DNA from: Candidatus Kaiserbacteria bacterium
GTDB lineage: Bacteria; Patescibacteriota; Minisyncoccia; Phycocordibacterales; UBA918
DNA: 9,705 nucleotides
Reading direction: 5' to 3'
Assembly (NCBI GenBank): GCA_007117575.1
Contig: SKGH01000035.1
Location: forward strand, 1 to 9,705
A program made the translations under genes and the position numbers. Of the stretch, positions 6,789-9,705 are shown in pieces (within the stretch, counting starts at the first letter, position 1; each line of letters begins with the position of its first letter). Below the pieces are notes generated by a model, which was not told the origin of the DNA, made no database searches, and was given only the letters and a program-made list of their open reading frames with translations.

Positions 6789-7346
6789 ATGAATTTGCCG
6801 TATGTAGAGTTTGAAAATAATAATGGACAACTGGTTCCCATAATAACCGCCGGTTACGTTGATGAATATGATGAGTTATTTGAAGAACTATACCAACAAA
6901 AAATAAACGAGTTATCGCAAGTAGAGGATGATGGTGATGAAGCTCGTGAGTGTTTCAACAATGCTTTTTATGATTGCAAGAACGCAATCCTTACTTTTGA
7001 CGGTGTGTATGAAATGAGTCTAAAAAATGAAGGTGGGGAGTGTGTAGCTGAACATGGAAAAGGTGATGGGCCTTTTATTTCATGCAGATATAGACAGGAA
7101 ATCGTTGAAGAATTGCAAGATTTTAATGACATACTACTGCCTATGAATCTCAATTTAATGGAACTTATTCAAGAAAGTTCTTTCTATAACTCTTCCGGTG
7201 AGGTGAAAGCTTTTTTAAGCGAGCTTAGGGAGGAAGGTCAGCTACCTTTTGATTTAAAGTCTTCTGAGAGAGATTTTTCCGGTCTGTATTTACCGGAGGG
7301 CGAGATCTTCTGTGATGTTGTGTGGCGTGATGAACTTTCTTCATAA
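6789..7346 (+). CDS. Extracytoplasmic domain continuing the previous frame (second part of a probably frameshifted gene)
   Basis: 185 residues without signal peptide or membrane helix, acidic, with five cysteines (in RECF, YDCKN, GECV, ISCRY, IFCDV). Alone it would be a cytoplasmic protein with an odd number of cysteines. Joined to the preceding frame it becomes the outer domain of a membrane-anchored protein with six, an even number suited to disulfides. The frame is open upstream of this ATG to 6747 and reads YALIQSVTEEIEA before the Met, a helix-like sequence that looks coding. Independent initiation is still possible: GAGGA lies 10 nt ahead of the ATG and GAGG immediately before it. Function unknown. 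A collapsed copy of the short mobile element begins 21 nt after the stop. Confidence 0.6.
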   Translation: MNLPYVEFENNNGQLVPIITAGYVDEYDELFEELYQQKINELSQVEDDGDEARECFNNAFYDCKNAILTFDGVYEMSLKNEGGECVAEHGKGDGPFISCRYRQEIVEELQDFNDILLPMNLNLMELIQESSFYNSSGEVKAFLSELREEGQLPFDLKSSERDFSGLYLPEGEIFCDVVWRDELSS

Positions 7347-7367
7347 GTTTTATTTTTTTGAGAGTTT

Positions 7368-7389
7368 CATGACTTACGCGTAAGTCATG
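7368..7389. repeat. Collapsed element copy 3: 22-bp perfect palindrome of two element tips
   Basis: CATGACTTACG joined directly to CGTAAGTCATG is a perfect 22-bp palindrome (24 bp with the flanking T and A). It consists only of the tips of the element seen at 4785 and 6091, meeting at the ACGCGT hexamer present in both ends. Flanks are AGTTT and AGTTG, four of five bases alike, consistent with a decayed 5-bp target duplication. Confidence 0.75.
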
Positions 7390-7528
7390 AGTTGATTACG
7401 TTTAATTACGAAGATGACTGCGTTGGCTTTTGTTTTGTGTGTTTGACTGTGTCGGTTAGTTGTCTTGCGAACCGGACTATTTTTTGTTAGATAGGTTGCT
7501 ATTTTTAACAAACTTGGTAGAGTTTTGT
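7390..7528. other. Intergenic stretch without recognised gene
   Basis: No convincing reading frame, RNA gene or promoter is seen on either strand. It is T/G-rich, with a TTACG direct repeat near its start and a weak CGGTT/AACCG inverted repeat (about 7452-7474). It presumably contains the promoter of the gene at 7621, but no box pair is good enough to name. Confidence 0.4.
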
Positions 7529-7583
7529 TGTGTAAAGAGTTTGCGTGTCTCAGTTTAGGCAGAGTTTACCCAAACTCAACACA
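7529..7583 (+). promoter_or_regulatory. Leader with two alternative hairpins ahead of the GNAT-like gene
   Basis: GAGTTT-ACCC-AAACTC (7562-7577) is a perfect six-pair tetraloop hairpin. The same 3' arm can instead pair with GAGTTTG at 7537-7543 (seven pairs), extended by TGTGT (7529-7533) with ACACA (7579-7583). The two folds exclude each other, an arrangement usual for attenuators and riboswitch-like leaders. The distance to the ribosome-binding site at 7609 is about 25 nt. No known riboswitch consensus is recognised. Confidence 0.35.
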
Positions 7584-7620
7584 CTTCAGTCTCCATGTTC
7601 TTTGAAATGAGGTAAAAAAG

Positions 7621-8511
7621 ATGGCTATTTTAGATAGCAGTGATCAAGTAGGTGTGACGATTGATGAGCAGAATAGACGTGTTGATATTCGACTTCCGGC
7701 TATATGTGGCGACCCTGCAGATGTTGCGTGTCGTGTTCATGGACTTTTAAGTTTTAATAAAAAAGCCAGGATGTTTTTACGTCGAGACGGAACCCGGTTG
7801 AGTGTAATGATGCTTGTTCCTGCTGGAAATAGAGTAGACAGGTTTGTCAATGATGGGATGATGGTGGAAGAAGAAGCGCGTATTGCAAATGTCCATGGTT
7901 TGGACGTTGTGTATCTGGGTGGTAACAACGTAAACCGATTAGACCGCTGTAAGTATGTGAGGCATTTGAGAAAGGTAAACAAGTCAATATGTTTCGTAAG
8001 ACCTGTTCCCAAACCCTTTAACGTTACCTACGAGCAACTTCAGAATCCCATCGCAGATGACGACCTTGAGCTACTGAGAGAAATATATCAGATGCGCTCC
8101 GGTTGTTGCCCTGACGTTTTAACGAATGAGTCTTTTCATTCACTTGCCAGCAGATCTATCTTGGTCGTGGCCAGAAACGAACGTGATGAGATAATTGCGT
8201 CGGCTGTAGGTGAGTTATGGTCATTTGGTAGACTGACTTTGCTTAAAGTCAGTGAAGTTTTCTCAAACCCTGAAAAAAGGGTGAAAGGCGCGGCCACTTT
8301 TTGTGGAATTAAAGTAGTAGAGATAGGGAGAATTGTGGTGCGGTCTAACTTGATCGCCTATACGGAATCGGCAGTCTACAACAACCTATTGGCTGTAGCG
8401 ACCAATGTCGGGCTAAATACGCTCGCCGGCATTTTACCTCAACACAACATTGCACAATCAAAAAATAAGGAGGGTTATGAAAGCGTTGCAGTTTTATATA
8501 CTGCCTGCTGA
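7621..8511 (+). CDS. Unknown protein with GNAT-like C-terminal half
   Basis: 296 residues; GAGGT seven nt upstream fixes the start. Residues 1-140 are not recognised. From about 147 the order of elements resembles an acyltransferase of the GNAT superfamily: helix DLELLREIYQMR, strand SILVVARNERDEIIASAVGEL, a variable loop, strand VVEIGRIVV (E234-x2-R237), helix SAVYNNLLAVATNVG, strand LNTLAGIL, then HNIAQSKNKEGYES leading to the last strand. The E-x2-R followed by hydrophobics occupies the place of E-L-S-R-F in the LuxI-like protein upstream, so a distant link to autoinducer synthases is possible, though the R-x3-F-x5-W signature is not obvious. It has eight cysteines. It is a single-gene unit with structured leader and own terminator. 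Substrate unknown. Confidence 0.6.
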   Translation: MAILDSSDQVGVTIDEQNRRVDIRLPAICGDPADVACRVHGLLSFNKKARMFLRRDGTRLSVMMLVPAGNRVDRFVNDGMMVEEEARIANVHGLDVVYLGGNNVNRLDRCKYVRHLRKVNKSICFVRPVPKPFNVTYEQLQNPIADDDLELLREIYQMRSGCCPDVLTNESFHSLASRSILVVARNERDEIIASAVGELWSFGRLTLLKVSEVFSNPEKRVKGAATFCGIKVVEIGRIVVRSNLIAYTESAVYNNLLAVATNVGLNTLAGILPQHNIAQSKNKEGYESVAVLYTAC

Positions 8512-8537
8512 AACCTCTCAATGAATTAGAATGGGAT

Positions 8538-8579
8538 AACCGAAGTACGGAGGTTTTGTGCTTCGGTTTTTTATTTTTT
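8538..8579 (+). terminator. Intrinsic terminator after the GNAT-like gene
   Basis: AACCGAAGTAC (8538-8548) pairs with GTGCTTCGGTT (8558-8568) over 11 positions including one G-U, with a 9-nt loop. It is followed by T-runs at 8567-8572 and 8574-8579. It begins 26 nt after the stop codon. Confidence 0.88.
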
Positions 8580-8642
8580 AGGTTATTGATAACTCTTTAG
8601 CTAAGAAGTATTAGACTGAGTTTATGAATGAAAACGAGTGCA

Positions 8643-8655
8643 GATTCTAAGAATC
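8643..8655. promoter_or_regulatory. 6-1-6 inverted repeat upstream of the promoter of the 8778 gene
   Basis: GATTCT-A-AGAATC has the same 6-1-6 geometry as the repeat at 5306-5318 but a different sequence. It ends 36 bp before the candidate -35 box, a place suited to an upstream regulator. AT-rich DNA makes short palindromes common, so confidence is low. Confidence 0.25.
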
Positions 8656-8691
8656 TTATTTACCGGATAAAGAGTGAAAAAGTGTAAGATA

Positions 8692-8719
8692 TTGACAATC
8701 TCTATTTTATGTTTATTCT
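8692..8719 (+). promoter_or_regulatory. Promoter of the 8778 gene
   Basis: A perfect TTGACA (8692-8697) is followed after 16 bp by TATTCT (8714-8719, 4/6). The expected transcription start is about 8726, exactly where the stem-loop at 8727 begins. Confidence 0.55.
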
Positions 8720-8726
8720 TTTGTTC

Positions 8727-8750
8727 AGTTAAAGCCACTGTGGCTTAACT
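8727..8750 (+). promoter_or_regulatory. Stem-loop at the predicted mRNA 5' end of the 8778 gene
   Basis: AGTTAA-A-GCCAC pairs with GTGGCTTAACT over 11 bp with one bulged A. It could be a 5'-end stabilising hairpin, an operator overlapping the start site, or, with the pyrimidine-rich TTGTTCTTTTTCT after it, a leaky attenuator. The ribosome-binding site AGGAG (8766-8770) follows 15 nt later. Confidence 0.45.
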
Positions 8751-8777
8751 AGTTGTTCTTTTTCTAGGAGTGGGGTC

Positions 8778-9419
8778 ATGAAAGATCAGATTGAAAGTAA
8801 AAATGTAGTAATTGTTATGATAACAAGGGATTTTGAAAGACAACCCAGACACTTTCAGGATTATCATGCTATCAGCAAAGGTGACTTTTTCTGTGCTGAG
8901 ACCGCATCAAATGCTGTGCAGTATTTCGTAACCTTAGAACCGGCCAATATTCAAGTGTGGGCCACCGGTGATCATTGTCACCCTTCTGAGTCAGGCAACA
9001 AAAAAATGTGTCTCGGCCGATTAGTCATAAATGCTTGTCTAGACCTTCTAAATAGTTTAGACAATGTAGATTGTGGAAGTGTTTCAGACACAAAAGTTGT
9101 GCCGGGAGATAATCTGTACAGTCGGTGCATGAATGTTTGCAAGATGGCGAAAGAAGGGGGTCTCGACTTTTTATTTATTCTTGACACATGTGACGATTAC
9201 TATGATATGTGGCAAAGCGAAGCTAAAAGAAATGGGGTCGGGATATTTGTATGCCCATTGATCACTTGTGACCATAAGGTAAAGCTTAAGGATCGGGTGT
9301 TGACCTCAATCACCGCATTTATTGCCGGCTTGTCAGGCATAACTCTTTCTATGTTGGCTAAAATGGCTGAATGGAGAAATCGCCACAGTCGCAAAAAGGT
9401 TATCTCAACTCAAGGCTAA
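8778..9419 (+). CDS. Cysteine-rich protein of unknown function with C-terminal hydrophobic segment
   Basis: 213 residues; AGGAG seven nt upstream supports the ATG. Residues 1-165 look like an alpha/beta domain: strand NVVIVMIT, strand IQVWATGD, a helix at 80-93, PGDNLYSRCMNVCKMA, strand LDFLFILDT, a helix, and strand GVGIFVCPL. This order, with a helix opening DN-L-Y-S-R and a late strand-helix unit, faintly resembles DUF218/YdcF-type proteins, but the usual motifs are not clear enough to assign it. Residues 174-195 are hydrophobic and may be a membrane helix, followed by a basic tail (WRNRHSRKK) that would lie inside. Ten cysteines are unusual for the length. It is a single-gene unit with its own promoter and terminator. 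Function unknown. Confidence 0.55.
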   Translation: MKDQIESKNVVIVMITRDFERQPRHFQDYHAISKGDFFCAETASNAVQYFVTLEPANIQVWATGDHCHPSESGNKKMCLGRLVINACLDLLNSLDNVDCGSVSDTKVVPGDNLYSRCMNVCKMAKEGGLDFLFILDTCDDYYDMWQSEAKRNGVGIFVCPLITCDHKVKLKDRVLTSITAFIAGLSGITLSMLAKMAEWRNRHSRKKVISTQG

Positions 9420-9434
9420 GAAAATAGCTTAGCC
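9414..9434 (+). other. Hairpin overlapping the stop codon of the 8778 gene
   Basis: GGCTAAG (9414-9420), which contains the stop codon, pairs perfectly with CTTAGCC (9428-9434) around a 7-nt loop. It directly precedes the terminator stem, giving tandem hairpins at the mRNA 3' end that may protect it from exonucleases. Confidence 0.4.
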
Positions 9435-9443
9435 GGTATTCAT

Positions 9444-9476
9444 TTGCCTTCACGAAGTTTAGTGAGGGCAATTTTT
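9444..9476 (+). terminator. Intrinsic terminator after the 8778 gene
   Basis: TTGCCTTCAC (9444-9453) pairs with GTGAGGGCAA (9462-9471) over ten positions including one G-U, with an 8-nt loop, followed by TTTTT (9472-9476). Confidence 0.85.
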
Positions 9477-9499
9477 ATGTAGTAATAAAAAAAAGAAGA

Positions 9500-9705
9500 G
9501 GCTAGATTCAAACAAATAATGCAACACTCTCAGGTCTCTCGGGATATAGGATGACACCTGTTTTCTGATAGAATACCTCACAAGGGGGTCAAACCACCAA
9601 GTCGCTTCCGAGGTCGAGTGTTTAATACATACTCAACCTCGGCGATCTCATGGTTTTTGATTTTGCCAAAGTCTGTCCCCTTAGGGAAATAGCGACGGAA
9701 TAATC
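9500..9705 (-). mobile_element. IS30-family insertion sequence, transposase-3' end, cut by the window edge
   Basis: From about 9500 the + strand reads GGCTAGATTCAAAC, then AATGCAACAC. This matches the pattern of the IS30 terminal repeat (TGTAGATTCAA ... CGCAACA) as I remember it. The transposase C-terminus lies just inside on the minus strand. The outer boundary is therefore near 9500; the other end lies beyond the window. Its terminal repeat is unrelated to that of the short elements at 4785 and 6091. Confidence 0.75.
9578..9705 (-). CDS. IS30-family transposase, C-terminal 41 residues (truncated by window)
   Basis: Reading the minus strand from the window edge gives LFRRYFPKGTDF, then NTRPRKRLGGLTPL and a TGA. 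FPKGTDF followed about 20 residues later by N-x-RPRK-LG-x-TP is the hallmark C-terminus of IS30 transposases, just after the catalytic glutamate of the DDE triad. The enzyme cuts and joins DNA at the element ends. The stop comes right after TPL, a few residues earlier than the TP-x-E-x-F ending common in the family. Only this fragment is visible, so whether the gene is intact cannot be judged. Confidence 0.8.
   Translation of the reverse strand, partial: LFRRYFPKGTDFGKIKNHEIAEVEYVLNTRPRKRLGGLTPL

Noticed and set aside
4785..7389. CRISPR array, suggested by three repeats with palindromic ends
   Set aside because: The copies are over 1 kb apart, differ in length, are flanked by target duplications and are separated by genes; no spacers or cas genes are seen.
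9500..9530. IS30 transposase as the mobiliser of the short elements
   Set aside because: The IS30 end (GCTAGATTCAAAC) shares nothing with the element ends (CATGACTTACGCG), so the transposase is not expected to recognise them.

Overview
The window looks like a chromosomal accessory region of a small-genome bacterium, most likely Patescibacteria/CPR. The evidence is indirect: a DUF5652-type two-helix membrane protein, a small protein with a UBA-like helical N-terminus ahead of one membrane helix, AT-rich DNA with short intergenic spacers, and envelope-glycan genes of a kind common in that group. The standard code with TAA, TAG and TGA as stops fits all genes. The phylum assignment is an inference, not something the sequence proves.

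Layout. (1) Positions 1-4623 are an envelope/glycan block. It holds the 3' part of a Wzx/MATE-type flippase (+ strand), converging on a two-gene minus-strand operon. That operon encodes a large single-pass surface protein, then a GT-C (GT39/ArnT-like) membrane glycosyltransferase. (2) Positions 4624-7390 hold three copies of one short inverted-repeat element: two full copies of 116 and 127 bp, and one collapsed to a 22-bp perfect palindrome. They lie between a DUF5652 gene, a LuxI-like gene and a membrane-anchored protein gene whose reading frame is broken by one base. (3) Positions 5198-9476 carry three free-standing, cysteine-rich genes. Each has a leader containing inverted repeats and each ends at its own intrinsic terminator: a LuxI-type acyl-homoserine-lactone synthase homologue, a protein with a GNAT-like C-terminal half, and a 213-aa unknown with a C-terminal hydrophobic segment. 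(4) From about 9500 to the window end is the 3' end of an IS30-family insertion sequence, with the transposase C-terminus on the minus strand and its terminal repeat.

The most interesting content is the LuxI-like protein (5421-5954). It keeps the R-x3-(F/Y)-x5-W, D-x2-D, G-x-R and E-L-S-R-F positions of autoinducer synthases, but no LuxR-type receptor is visible. Together with the two neighbouring Cys-rich single-gene units it may form a small-molecule signalling or acyl-transfer island. The second theme is a non-autonomous mobile element (MITE-like). Its copies have 5-bp target duplications and have landed in the leaders and tails of these genes; the collapsed copy could be explained by recombination between the ACGCGT hexamers in its two ends.
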